Made by a program: the position numbers and the translations under genes
Shown: positions 44,683-53,331 of the stretch, piece by piece
Layout of the letters: each line of letters starts with the position of its first letter
How positions within the stretch are numbered: the first letter of the stretch is position 1
Assembly (NCBI GenBank): GCA_040396955.1
Contig: JBBAWX010000015.1
Coordinates: 15,542-79,541, forward strand
From: UBA965 sp040396955
GTDB taxonomy: Bacteria; Chloroflexota; Chloroflexia; Chloroflexales; Roseiflexaceae
Length of the DNA stretch: 64,000 bases
Direction of reading: 5' to 3'
The notes under the pieces: generated by a model
What the model was told of the DNA's origin: nothing
Database searches by the model: none
The model's input: the letters and a program-made list of their open reading frames with translations, nothing else

Positions 44683-46458
44683 TCATGCGTGGTTGTCGAG
44701 GGTCGTGTGGTTGACAGGATGAGGTGGGGCATCTGCGCCTCGAGCCGAGCGGAAATCACGTAGATCGAGGCGTAGTTCTTGGCGCCCATTCCAGACGTTG
44801 AGGTGTACCTGATAAGCAATATCGACATGCGTGATGCGGTTGAAATGCACCGCCAGTGCGCCATCATTCCAGGCTACAGCCGAAAACGCGCGTCCGGCCA
44901 AGTCGAGTTTGAGCATCAGGTGGCGGCCATCTGCCCCCATCGTTTTGGCCGAAATCACGCGACAGTTGCGGGTCAACAACACGGGGGCCGTGTTGCGCTG
45001 GCCGGTCGGCTCGAGAGCGGCTAATTCGGCGTACAACTGCATGTCGACCGCAGTGGCAGGGACTTCGCAGTCGATGGTCAGAGTGCGCACACCAATGGGG
45101 AGTTGGTGGTGTTGGGCATAGGCAATCAGGGCTGTGCGCAGTGCATCAATGTTGGCACTCTCGATGTGGAATCCAGCCGCCGCTGCGTGACCTCCCACCT
45201 GCAAAAACTCCACCCCACAGTTGCGCAATGCTCCAATCATATCGATCATGTTGGCAGAGCGCGCCGAGCCACGGGCATGTGGGACTTTGTGCTCAATGAT
45301 GATGGTGGGGCGCGCGAACTGATCGGCGATACGCGCAGCAACGAGACCCACTAGACCGGCATGGGCTTCGGGGTCGGCATGCACGATGACCGGATCAAGA
45401 TGCCGCTGAATGGCTTGTATGTCAGTCGCGATGCGGTCTTGCAGCGCCCGAGTCTGTTGTTGGCGGTCACTGTTGAACTGATCGAGCTGGCGGGCCCACG
45501 TACGTGCATCACTCACGTTGTCGGCGAGCAGAAGCCGATAGGCGGGCTCGGCATCGTAGATGCGCCCCGCCGCATTGATGCGGGGTGCGAGCCGAAAGGC
45601 CACATCTTCGGCGCGGAGTTCAGCTGGTGCCACTCCCGCAACCTCCAGTAAAGCGGTAATGCCGGGGCGTGGCCCGCGCGCCATCACCGCAAGCCCGCTG
45701 TGGACGTAGGCGCGGTTTTCACCGTGCAACGGACCAAGATCAGCAATGGTACCAAGTGCTACGAGGTCAAGTAAATCGGTCATGGCATGGGCAGGCAGTG
45801 GCATGCCGAGGGCACCAATGGCGGCGACCAGTTTGTAGGCGACCCCAACGCCAACCAACCCCTTGTCGGGGTAGTGGCAAAACGGCAGGTGTGGATTGAC
45901 CACGGCGGTGGCGACGGGGAGCTCGGCTGGGGGATGGTGATGGTCGGTGACGATGACGTCGAGGCCCAGCGCCCGGGCGTGGGCGACCTCTTCGCGGTTG
46001 CTGATGCCACAGTCGACCGTAAGCAGGAGTTGTACGCCGCTTCGCCAGAGGCGCTCAATGGCGTCGTGGTTGAGGCCATAGCCCTCGTTGGTGCGATGGG
46101 GAATGTAGGGTGCAATGTTGGCGCCGAGTTGGCGAAAGGCGTCGCAAATCAGGCTAGTGGCGGTAATGCCGTCGGCGTCGAAATCGCCGTAGACGGCAAT
46201 CGGCTGTGCTTCATTGATGGCGCGGATGATGCGCTGAGCGGCAGCGCGCATATCGTGCATGGCCAATGGATCATGGTTGGGCGCTACACGACCGAGGTAG
46301 TCACTGATGGTGTGCGCATCGGTGTAGCCACGTGAGGTGATAATATGCGCCAAAAATGGAGTAATATGACTCGATTGAGCGAGTGCGTGCACCGCGGAAG
46401 TGGCCAGGCTTGGTGCGAATTGCCACTGCATCTTGTGCGCGGTTGGAGGGGTGCTCAT
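44683..46458 (-). CDS. recJ: Single-stranded-DNA-specific exonuclease RecJ
   Basis: 591 residues, DHH phosphoesterase superfamily. Motif I 'IAVYGDFDADGITATSLI', motif II 'LLLTVDCGIS', motif III 'DVIVTDHHHPPAELPVA' (DHH), motif IV 'GVGVAYKL', and the DHHA1-type block 'GGHAAAAGFHIE' hold the Mn/Mg ligands. The C-terminal OB domain follows. It degrades ssDNA 5'-3' in repair and recombination. I took the ATG at 46458; the frame reads 21 codons further up. The promoter is at 46491. Confidence 0.95.
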   Translation of the reverse strand: MSTPPTAHKMQWQFAPSLATSAVHALAQSSHITPFLAHIITSRGYTDAHTISDYLGRVAPNHDPLAMHDMRAAAQRIIRAINEAQPIAVYGDFDADGITATSLICDAFRQLGANIAPYIPHRTNEGYGLNHDAIERLWRSGVQLLLTVDCGISNREEVAHARALGLDVIVTDHHHPPAELPVATAVVNPHLPFCHYPDKGLVGVGVAYKLVAAIGALGMPLPAHAMTDLLDLVALGTIADLGPLHGENRAYVHSGLAVMARGPRPGITALLEVAGVAPAELRAEDVAFRLAPRINAAGRIYDAEPAYRLLLADNVSDARTWARQLDQFNSDRQQQTRALQDRIATDIQAIQRHLDPVIVHADPEAHAGLVGLVAARIADQFARPTIIIEHKVPHARGSARSANMIDMIGALRNCGVEFLQVGGHAAAAGFHIESANIDALRTALIAYAQHHQLPIGVRTLTIDCEVPATAVDMQLYAELAALEPTGQRNTAPVLLTRNCRVISAKTMGADGRHLMLKLDLAGRAFSAVAWNDGALAVHFNRITHVDIAYQVHLNVWNGRQELRLDLRDFRSARGADAPPHPVNHTTLDNHA

Positions 46459-46490
46459 GAACGATTCCCGTGTAGGAGGACTTGCGGGTA

Positions 46491-46499
46491 AGTATATCA
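46491..46499 (-). promoter_or_regulatory. Extended -10 promoter of recJ
   Basis: TGATATACT on the minus strand (46499-46491); start near 46484, leader about 26 nt. Confidence 0.6.
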
Positions 46500-46600
46500 T
46501 GCTCCCTCCGATAGCGTGCATTGGTGATGTGTGTCGGTCTTTTTACCGTATCAGACCCATAAAAAGACACGCCCCGCGTACCCATGAAAGTGAGTATGTC

Positions 46601-47125
46601 ATGATGATTTCTTTTGATACGGCCAAGGGGCACTTCCAAGCGCGGGCTGGCGCAATTTGCATAAAAAACGACTGCCTGCTGATTCATCGCGATCGTCGCC
46701 TGACGCAGTGGGCGGTGCCAGGTGGACGAATCGACATTGGCGAGTCGAGTGCCACCACGCTCGAGCGTGAAATGCACGAAGAATTGCACACCCCGTGTCG
46801 GGTTGAGCGTTTGGCCATGGTCATTGAGCTCATTGCAGATCGTCCCCACGACCCCCGTGGCTGTTTCCATGAACTGGGCTGGTATTACGTGGTGGCACTC
46901 CCCGAATTACCCTGGCAAGCAGAGCGATTTTACGGGCATGCGGAAGCCGTCAATGCTGAATTTTGGTGGTGTCCACTCTCCGAGATCGATGCAATAACCC
47001 TCTACCCGGTGGCTTTGAAAGCGTGGGTCCAGGCTGGGCAACCTGCTCTCCAGCACATCGTAGAGACCCAGCAGGTCGACGAGGCAGGTCACCTCACACG
47101 CCAGTTGTGGCAAATCCCCACCTAA
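46601..47125 (+). CDS. NUDIX hydrolase
   Basis: 174 residues. The NUDIX box 'GGRIDIGESSATTLEREMHE' then 'EL' is complete, with the catalytic glutamates. 'RRLTQWAVPGG' precedes it as usual. The domain belongs to the general MutT/ADP-ribose family, and the substrate cannot be inferred. Two adjacent ATGs (46601 and 46604) are candidates; the ribosome site is weak. It is divergent from recJ and followed after 112 bp by the pseudokinase gene, which has its own promoter. Confidence 0.87.
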   Translation: MMISFDTAKGHFQARAGAICIKNDCLLIHRDRRLTQWAVPGGRIDIGESSATTLEREMHEELHTPCRVERLAMVIELIADRPHDPRGCFHELGWYYVVALPELPWQAERFYGHAEAVNAEFWWCPLSEIDAITLYPVALKAWVQAGQPALQHIVETQQVDEAGHLTRQLWQIPT

Positions 47126-47143
47126 ATACGGTACAATGCATCC

Positions 47144-47167
47144 ACAACAATGTGTCACATGTGTTGT
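47144..47167. promoter_or_regulatory. Imperfect palindrome overlapping a -35 element
   Basis: ACAACA-ATGTG, central T, CACAT-g-TGTTGT: eleven-base arms with one extra G on the right. It overlaps the -35 (47164-47169) of the pseudokinase promoter, a position suited to a repressor. Confidence 0.45.
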
Positions 47168-47192
47168 CAAATTGGAACATTTGTGCTATATT
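47164..47192 (+). promoter_or_regulatory. Promoter of the pseudokinase/DnaJ-zinc gene
   Basis: TTGTCA (47164-47169), 17-bp spacer, TATATT (47187-47192) preceded by TGC (extended -10). Start near 47199, leader about 39 nt. Confidence 0.75.
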
Positions 47193-47237
47193 TTTCCTAG
47201 GCACCAAAGCAACTTCGCACCCGAGAGTAGGCGTAGT

Positions 47238-49124
47238 ATGACTGCTTCAATATCTGCGAGCAAGCGACGCACCACCGAATACGACCAACAGTTGAGCGCC
47301 TATCAACTGGGGAGTGTGGTACGTACCGACGATCTTGCCATCTACTATGCGGCCACATACACCCACTCGTCGACCCCGCTCCAAGTGGCATTACTCCGCC
47401 GTACCGATCCGATTTCGTTGGCCCGCTTCCGCTTGGCGGCGGCAGTGGGGATGCGGATCAGCCACCCCAACATACTGCCTGTGTTGGTGGCTGGGCGTGA
47501 TGCCGAATACGGCGACTACATGGTGGTATCTGCGTACGATGCCCAACCGCTCGACGTCATTTTGCGTCAGGGGTCATTGGCGTTTGTTGATGCGGTGCAA
47601 ATCTTCGGGCAAATCGCTCTCGCCATCGACGAGCTCCATGATCAGCAGGTTATCCACCGCGATTTGCAGCCGCAGTCCATCTTGGTGAGCGATGATTTGC
47701 ACGTATACGTGACTGGTTTCGGCTTTGCCGATTGCCACGAAAGCCGTGATTTCAAAGGGTTTGACGACCGTGATTATGCCAATGCCTACTACCCGGCCAC
47801 CATGTCGTTGGCGGGGGCCACGAGTGCGGCCAGCGACGATTACCATGCGCTAGGGATGATTCTCTACCAGATGTTAACCGGTGGTATGACGCCCGTATTG
47901 CCGTTGGGAGTCTTGGCCAACGTGGATGCCGAGCTTGCCCAAGCTGACCGTGTCATTCGGCGCCTGATGAGTGCCACCAATACCCAGCGCTACGCTGGTG
48001 CTGTGCAGGCGGTACAGGCGCTCAAGCAACAGATGCCCACTGCGGCCACGGAGCGGCACACACAACTTGCTGAGCCGAGTAGTGATCAATGGGATCCGTT
48101 GGCAGAATGGCTCGAAAACCCGCTTGAAGTATTGTTGATGAGCGAAATTGACGCTGATTACTTGGCGAGGAGTCAAGTCCGTGCCAACGCCATTCATCGC
48201 ATTGATGCGGTTCGGCGCATCATTGAGCGTTGGTCGCGCCAGGGCACCTTTCGGCGGCAGACGTTTGGTCAGCTGATGCGACCAAGTCAAATCTTGAGTT
48301 CGAATTTTTACATGTATGAGCTAAAGGTGCACTACGAGAAGCGCAGTGAGCCGTACACGAGCCGCAAAGTGAACCGCAGTGGGCACGTAGTGCCCCAAGT
48401 AGCAGTTGACGATGTCTGGGATGTCATGGTCAATGAACCGGACCGATTCGTCGACGTCCCCTCGGTGCCGGTGCGTATTCCAGGCTCGCAGCAGATGGTC
48501 AAGTGCGATGAGTGTGGTGGGTCGGGTAAATTGGTCTGTGGGGAGTGTAGTGGCAAGGGGACCATCGATCGGCGACAACGCACGCGGAATGCCGATGGCA
48601 CCATCGAAGAAATCACTCACAACGACACATGTCGTGGGTGCCGTGGCTATGGGCGGGTCAATTGTCGGGTTTGTGACGGCATGGGCGAGCTCCTTGAAGA
48701 GCAGTTCTTTCATTGGGCGCGTTTCGGCAAGCGTTTTTTCAATGAAGATGACGCCACCGGGTTGCATTTACGCACCATCGAGAGCCAGTCACAGCAGGTC
48801 TTCCACGAAGACATCGATTTGCACGATCCGCGCTGGCGCCAAGTAGTGCCACTCCGGGAGCTCGTCGAAGAGGGTATCCGTGAAGAAAGCACGGCAGTGC
48901 GACCGATTGCTGCCGAGTTGATTATCCGAGCCACTCCAGTAACGGAGGTTGACTACGTCTATGCAGGGCGCGCCTACACGCTGACCATTGTCGGCTTCCC
49001 CAACGTGGTTCGTGGCAACTGGACACTCTACGACGTCGAGCGCATCATCATCTACGTGACGGCTGCCGTCGTCCTAGTGGCCATCGTCGTGATGATTATC
49101 GTGATGCGGGCTAGTGCCGGTTAG
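47238..49124 (+). CDS. Pseudokinase fused to a DnaJ-type zinc domain, tail-anchored
   Basis: 628 residues. Residues ~20-270 follow a Ser/Thr protein kinase fold, but the ATP site is degenerate: the VAIK lysine is Leu53 ('QVALLRR'), the loop is 'HRDLQPQS' (Asp142 kept, Lys to Gln144, Asn to Ser147), and the DFG position reads Thr-Gly160-Phe-Gly. A helical linker follows. Residues 423-484 hold four CxxCxGxG repeats (Cys 423/426, 434/437, 465/468, 476/479), exactly as in the DnaJ central zinc domain, without a J domain. A ~60-residue beta-type segment and a C-terminal membrane helix (~602-624) end the protein, so the rest is probably cytoplasmic. The ATG at 47238 lacks a strong ribosome site. 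Function is unknown; a scaffold or client-binding membrane protein is plausible. Confidence 0.85.
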   Translation: MTASISASKRRTTEYDQQLSAYQLGSVVRTDDLAIYYAATYTHSSTPLQVALLRRTDPISLARFRLAAAVGMRISHPNILPVLVAGRDAEYGDYMVVSAYDAQPLDVILRQGSLAFVDAVQIFGQIALAIDELHDQQVIHRDLQPQSILVSDDLHVYVTGFGFADCHESRDFKGFDDRDYANAYYPATMSLAGATSAASDDYHALGMILYQMLTGGMTPVLPLGVLANVDAELAQADRVIRRLMSATNTQRYAGAVQAVQALKQQMPTAATERHTQLAEPSSDQWDPLAEWLENPLEVLLMSEIDADYLARSQVRANAIHRIDAVRRIIERWSRQGTFRRQTFGQLMRPSQILSSNFYMYELKVHYEKRSEPYTSRKVNRSGHVVPQVAVDDVWDVMVNEPDRFVDVPSVPVRIPGSQQMVKCDECGGSGKLVCGECSGKGTIDRRQRTRNADGTIEEITHNDTCRGCRGYGRVNCRVCDGMGELLEEQFFHWARFGKRFFNEDDATGLHLRTIESQSQQVFHEDIDLHDPRWRQVVPLRELVEEGIREESTAVRPIAAELIIRATPVTEVDYVYAGRAYTLTIVGFPNVVRGNWTLYDVERIIIYVTAAVVLVAIVVMIIVMRASAG

Positions 49125-51763
49125 TTTGCTTCGACAGCGTTTGCCCAAAACGCCTCCATGTGTTCACGTAGGAGGGCATGCTCACTGTGGCTGAGTTCTG
49201 GGTCGGAGCGTAAAATCTGTTTGGCTTCGTGTTGCGCAGCAGCGAGCAATCGGACATCGGTGAGTTGGGCGATTTTGAGGTCTGGTGTGCCACTCTGTCG
49301 CGTGCCAAAAAACTCCCCCGGTCCGCGGATTTCGAGGTCGATTTCGGCGAGGCGGAAGCCGTCGCGCGTCTCTTCCATGGCTCCGAGGCGCCGGTTGGTT
49401 TGTTCGTTGTCTTTATCGCTCACCAAGATACAATAGCTCCGGTATTGCCCACGCCCCACACGCCCGCGGAACTGATGCAGCTGTGCAAGGCCAAATCGTT
49501 CAGCACCCTCAATCATGATGGTGGTGGCATTGGGGACGTCGATGCCGACCTCAATCACGGCCGTTGCCACCAATACATCGTACTCGTGATTGCGAAAGGC
49601 CGTCATCACCGCATCTTTGTCTTTGGCGGCGAGCTGCCCATGAATAAGTGCTACGCGCAAATCCGGGAAGATGTCGTGCTGGAGCTTGGTGTACATCTCC
49701 TCGGCCGAGGGGAGGTCCGATTTGTCACTTTCTTCAACCAACGGGCAAATGACGAAGGCCTGACGGCCGGCGTCGATTTCTTTGCGGATGTGCTTGTAGG
49801 CCCGGGCGCGTTCGTGTGGGCGGATGCGCTTGGTGGCAATCTGCTGTCGCCCCGGTGGCAATTCGTCGAGCACCGAGGTATCAAGGTCACCATAGATGGT
49901 CATGGTCAGTGTACGTGGGATGGGCGTAGCGGTCATGACGAGGAGATGCGGATTATGCCCTTTGTCCTTGAGGCGCTGGCGTTGCTCAACGCCGAACCGA
50001 TGTTGCTCGTCAACAATGGCCACACCGAGGCGGTGGTATTGCACGCGGTCGGTAATCAGTGCATGTGTGCCCACCACCAGGTCAACCTCACCATTTGCAA
50101 TGCCCTCGAGGACACGCCGGCGTTCTCGTGCCCCGAGACTCCCGGTGAGCAGCGCCACTCGGACCCCGTCGTAGCGTTGGGGATCCATGCCCAGCAGGAG
50201 CTGAATCTCGGCGAGGCGTGCTTGGTGGTCGGTGTCAACCTGTTGTTGCCACTCACTGCGATTGCGCACGGTGATTGGCTCGAGCAAGGCGCGCAAGCCA
50301 CGGTAGTGTTGCTCAGCGAGGATTTCGGTGGGAGCCATAATCGCTGCTTGGTAGCCATTTGCGACCGCTTGCAGGGCCGTGGCGGCTGCCACAGCCGTCT
50401 TACCACTGCCCACATCGCCTTGGAGCAAGCGTGCCATGGGCACCGTGGTCTGGATATCCGCAAAAATTTCACCAAGGGCTCTGGTCTGAGCATTGGTCAG
50501 TGCAAACGGGAGTTTGCTCAAAAACGCCTGATGAATGGTGTCGTTGTAGGGCATGGCGTAGCCAGCATCGCGCTGGTAGGCGATTTTGCGTTGGAGCACG
50601 CCCAGCTGGATCTGCAAAAACTCGTCGAACCCTAGACGGGTGCGAGCCGCGTTGATGTGCTCGGGTGTATCCGGGAAGTGGATGTGTTTGATGGCTGTCG
50701 TCAAGTCGATGAGCCCGGCCCGTTGACGGATGACAGGCGGGAGCGGGTCGATTACTTGGTCCGCAAATCCGTCAACCACTTGTTTGATGATGACTCGCGC
50801 ATTTTGCTCACTGAGTGAGGCGGTGAGTGGGTATATGGGGGTGATACGGCCCACATGGAGCAAATCACTGACTTGGTCAGGGTGGTAGTACTGCCAATCG
50901 GGGTTGCTCATCTGGCGCATCCCCATGTATTGCTCGACTTTGCCACTGACCATGATTTGTTGACCCGGTTTGAACTTTTTTTCCAACCACTGGTTGAAAA
51001 ACGTCACTTTCAAAATGCCACTGTCGTCTTCGAGGCGGACTTCGACCCCCTTGCGCCCCGTGCGCAAACTAAAGCTACGTACCTCCACCACGGTCGCTGT
51101 GACGGTGTGGACCTCGCCAATGTGTAAATCGGCGATCGAGACACGGTTGTTGCGATCCTCGTAACGAAACGGGAAATGATACAACACGTCACGCAGGGTA
51201 CGGATGCCGAGCCGACTAAAGAGCTGGACGGTTTTTGGACCCACACCAGGGAGTACTTTGAGTGCCGAAGTCAGCGATACGCCGCCGGTGCTGGCCACGG
51301 GGGGCTTGGGTCGCGTGGGTCGTAGGGAGCTGGCAGACGTTGGTGCATCGGTCGCTCCCGATGGTGCGATGTCGGCAGACAGGGGCGTGGTGGTCGCCAC
51401 GGGTGGTGCATTGACCGGTGCCGATGCTTCCGCCACTGTACGGGTCGCAGCCGTAGTTGTGCCATCTTCTGCGGCGGTGTGTGTCGCATACTCAGCCCGC
51501 AACGCAGCAAGGGCCTGACCAAGGCGGGTATGACGTTGTGCCTCGGTGAGCGCATAATAGCCGCTGAGTGGGGCGAGGATTTTTTTGATGGCTGGGAGTT
51601 GGGCGGTCGCCAAGTGCGCGAGTTGCCAATCGTCGACGAAGGCGTCAAGACCGTCGCTGTGGACGGTGTTGGCACAGTTGGCGTCGTATTCCGCCCGCAA
51701 TCCTTGTCCAAGGAGCACGAGGGCCGCCTTGGTGGTCATCGCTGGATTAGACGAGTCCTTCAT
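49121..51763 (-). CDS. recG: ATP-dependent DNA helicase RecG
   Basis: 880 residues from the ATG at 51763, which follows GGGAG by nine bases and overlaps degV by 17 bp; ATG 51739 is the alternative. RecG usually has 680-820 residues. Here the extra length is an N-terminal helical part (1-90) and an Ala/Thr/Pro-rich linker (~93-160) before the wedge OB domain ('PGVGPKTVQLFSRLGI' onwards). Motor: Walker A 'LLQGDVGSGKTAVAAA', DEQH box 'AIVDEQHRFGVEQRQ', motif III 'LVMTATPIPRTL', motif VI 'QFRGRVGRG'. It remodels stalled forks. Its 3' end overlaps the convergent pseudokinase gene by 4 bp. Confidence 0.95.
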   Translation of the reverse strand: MKDSSNPAMTTKAALVLLGQGLRAEYDANCANTVHSDGLDAFVDDWQLAHLATAQLPAIKKILAPLSGYYALTEAQRHTRLGQALAALRAEYATHTAAEDGTTTAATRTVAEASAPVNAPPVATTTPLSADIAPSGATDAPTSASSLRPTRPKPPVASTGGVSLTSALKVLPGVGPKTVQLFSRLGIRTLRDVLYHFPFRYEDRNNRVSIADLHIGEVHTVTATVVEVRSFSLRTGRKGVEVRLEDDSGILKVTFFNQWLEKKFKPGQQIMVSGKVEQYMGMRQMSNPDWQYYHPDQVSDLLHVGRITPIYPLTASLSEQNARVIIKQVVDGFADQVIDPLPPVIRQRAGLIDLTTAIKHIHFPDTPEHINAARTRLGFDEFLQIQLGVLQRKIAYQRDAGYAMPYNDTIHQAFLSKLPFALTNAQTRALGEIFADIQTTVPMARLLQGDVGSGKTAVAAATALQAVANGYQAAIMAPTEILAEQHYRGLRALLEPITVRNRSEWQQQVDTDHQARLAEIQLLLGMDPQRYDGVRVALLTGSLGARERRRVLEGIANGEVDLVVGTHALITDRVQYHRLGVAIVDEQHRFGVEQRQRLKDKGHNPHLLVMTATPIPRTLTMTIYGDLDTSVLDELPPGRQQIATKRIRPHERARAYKHIRKEIDAGRQAFVICPLVEESDKSDLPSAEEMYTKLQHDIFPDLRVALIHGQLAAKDKDAVMTAFRNHEYDVLVATAVIEVGIDVPNATTIMIEGAERFGLAQLHQFRGRVGRGQYRSYCILVSDKDNEQTNRRLGAMEETRDGFRLAEIDLEIRGPGEFFGTRQSGTPDLKIAQLTDVRLLAAAQHEAKQILRSDPELSHSEHALLREHMEAFWANAVEAN

Positions 51764-52595
51764 AGACGGCAACTCCCATTGCGCCTGGTCCCAACATGGC
51801 GGCACTGCTTGCACCCATCTGCAGAATGCTGACCTGTTCACGGGGAAAAACGGGTTCGACACGTTCAAGGAACTTTTCGACATCCTCAAGTGACGAGGTG
51901 TACAAAATGGTCACCCCCTGTACTTGGGGGAAATCCTCGACGAACGTGGCAAGACCTTCTATGGCCTTGGTGCGCGTCCGCGTGCGTTCGTAGAGCACGA
52001 TGTCACCGTCATCGAGGAGGAGCAATGGTTTGATGCGTTGCAGGCTATTCAACGACTGATTGGAGTGCTCAAGACACCCGGCCTGCTCAAGCATGTCGAT
52101 GGTGTCCACAAAAAAGACGAAATGCGTCTGCCCAATACTGTCGGTGATGAGTTGCTCGACTTCTTGGGGCGAGGCACCGTCTTGGACAGCCTGTGCAGCT
52201 TGGGTCACAATCATGCCGAGCCCTGCCGAAAACGATTTGCTGTCGATGACACGAATTTTGGTCGCCGTCGCAGGAATCCGATTGTGCATTGACTGGACAC
52301 TGCGGAAGATGCTGGTGAGTTGGGCTGGCATGTGCAATGAAAAAATGTGGTCGTACTGGAGGGTCAGCCGGCGAAACAATTTGTCGATGTCGTCGGTGTG
52401 GGGCGGGAGAAAGCGGGGGCGCAACCGACCATCGGCCATGATTTGGTAGTACTGTTCATTGCTGAGCTCGCTCCCGGCTCGGAACGATTGATCACCGAAT
52501 TTGATGCGCGCTGGAATGATATCGATGCCGAGCTCACGAGCAAGCTCAGGTGGAATATCTGCGGTGCTATCCGAAACGATTTTAATGCGTGTCAC
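51747..52595 (-). CDS. DegV family fatty-acid-binding protein (FakB-like)
   Basis: 282 residues. 'IKIVSDSTADIPPELARELG' starts the DegV fold; 'PHTDDIDKLFRRL' and 'VIDSKSFSAGLGMIV' are family blocks lining the fatty-acid pocket. FakB proteins present fatty acids to the kinase FakA. The order yloU-degV-recG resembles the Firmicutes yloU-yloV(fakA)-recG neighbourhood, but fakA is missing here. It overlaps the yloU-like gene by 14 bp and recG by 17 bp. Confidence 0.9.
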   Translation of the reverse strand: MTRIKIVSDSTADIPPELARELGIDIIPARIKFGDQSFRAGSELSNEQYYQIMADGRLRPRFLPPHTDDIDKLFRRLTLQYDHIFSLHMPAQLTSIFRSVQSMHNRIPATATKIRVIDSKSFSAGLGMIVTQAAQAVQDGASPQEVEQLITDSIGQTHFVFFVDTIDMLEQAGCLEHSNQSLNSLQRIKPLLLLDDGDIVLYERTRTRTKAIEGLATFVEDFPQVQGVTILYTSSLEDVEKFLERVEPVFPREQVSILQMGASSAAMLGPGAMGVAVYEGLV

Positions 52596-52974
52596 GAGAT
52601 GTATCCTCTCCAGCTATCGATTGGGGTGGTGGTATGAGCGTGGTAAAACGTACATCGACAGTCACGGCGACATCCAACCAGCGTTGGAGTGCCTGTTGCA
52701 GTATAGCGGTTATATGGGCGAGATGGGTGTCAATCTGGGTGTTTGTAGCTAGGGCAACAGGCACTCCCACGAACTCGGTCCGCTCCACCTCGATACACTG
52801 CCAAGCAAGGGGATGATTGAGCGGCACGGCGTGAACTCCTACCCCATGTACCATGGGGAGTTGGCGTAAATGCCAGACGACGTATTTGGCGATGACTTGA
52901 CGGTGGAGCAATATATGCCCATGACGCGCATCACTGAGTTGCCAATCGGTGTTATCTATGGTATCATCTTTCAT
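52582..52974 (-). CDS. Asp23/Gls24 (YloU)-like protein
   Basis: 130 residues from the ATG at 52974. 'GHILLHRQVIAKYVVWHLRQ', 'GVGVHAV' and 'GVPVALATNTQIDTHLAHIT' then 'VAVTVDVRFTTL' fit the alkaline-shock Asp23/Gls24 pattern (a beta-strand pair, amphipathic helix, final strand), though similarity is weak. The position directly upstream of degV and recG and divergent from rpmB matches the yloU neighbourhood in other bacteria. An open frame extends through rpmB and is rejected. The start overlaps the rpmB promoter region. Confidence 0.7.
   Translation of the reverse strand: MKDDTIDNTDWQLSDARHGHILLHRQVIAKYVVWHLRQLPMVHGVGVHAVPLNHPLAWQCIEVERTEFVGVPVALATNTQIDTHLAHITAILQQALQRWLDVAVTVDVRFTTLIPPPQSIAGEDTSRDTH
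52939..52967 (+). promoter_or_regulatory. Promoter of rpmB
   Basis: TTGCCA (52939-52944), 17-bp spacer, TATCAT (52962-52967). Start near 52974, leader about 60 nt. It lies within the 5' end of the divergent yloU-like gene. Confidence 0.6.
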
Positions 52975-53034
52975 TAGTGTGTCACACATTGAAGTCATTG
53001 TGTCGGCGAGCCGTTCCCCTGAGGAGGAGCTGTC

Positions 53035-53244
53035 ATGGCGAAGTGCCAAATCTGCGATAAGGGAGTCACGTTCGGGCGCAACATCCGCCACCAAGCAACC
53101 GGTGGTTGGTTTCGCCGTGCTCCACGCACCAACCGCACCTTTAAGGCCAACATCCAGCGTACCACGTTGACGCTCGAGGGTGGTCTCCAGGTCCAAGTGA
53201 GCGTATGCACCAAGTGCTTGCGCACCATGTACCGCTCACGCTAG
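53035..53244 (+). CDS. rpmB: 50S ribosomal protein L28
   Basis: 69 residues. 'MAKCQICDKGVTFGRNI' and 'RTNRTFKANIQRTTL' are typical L28. It is a zinc-binding (C+) form with Cys4/Cys7 and Cys58/Cys61. GGAGGAG precedes the ATG. It is monocistronic, ending in the hairpin at 53279-53317. Confidence 0.96.
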   Translation: MAKCQICDKGVTFGRNIRHQATGGWFRRAPRTNRTFKANIQRTTLTLEGGLQVQVSVCTKCLRTMYRSR

Positions 53245-53278
53245 TCATTCAATTATAGAAGATTGCGTGGACCGTCGC

Positions 53279-53329
53279 AACAGCCACCCCTGAAGCTCAG
53301 CGTCAGGGGTGGCTGTTTGGTGTTTTTGT
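53279..53329. terminator. Terminator shared by rpmB and the HAD gene
   Basis: AACAGCCACCCCTGA (53279-53293) pairs perfectly with TCAGGGGTGGCTGTT (53303-53317), 9-nt loop, with T-rich sequence after it (TTTTT at 53323-53327). The convergent HAD gene ends at 53332. Confidence 0.85.
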
Positions 53330-53331
53330 GA

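Noticed and set aside
52582..53196. 204-residue reading frame for the yloU-like gene
   Set aside because: The extra N-terminal part is antisense to rpmB and has no family similarity; the ATG at 52974 fits better.
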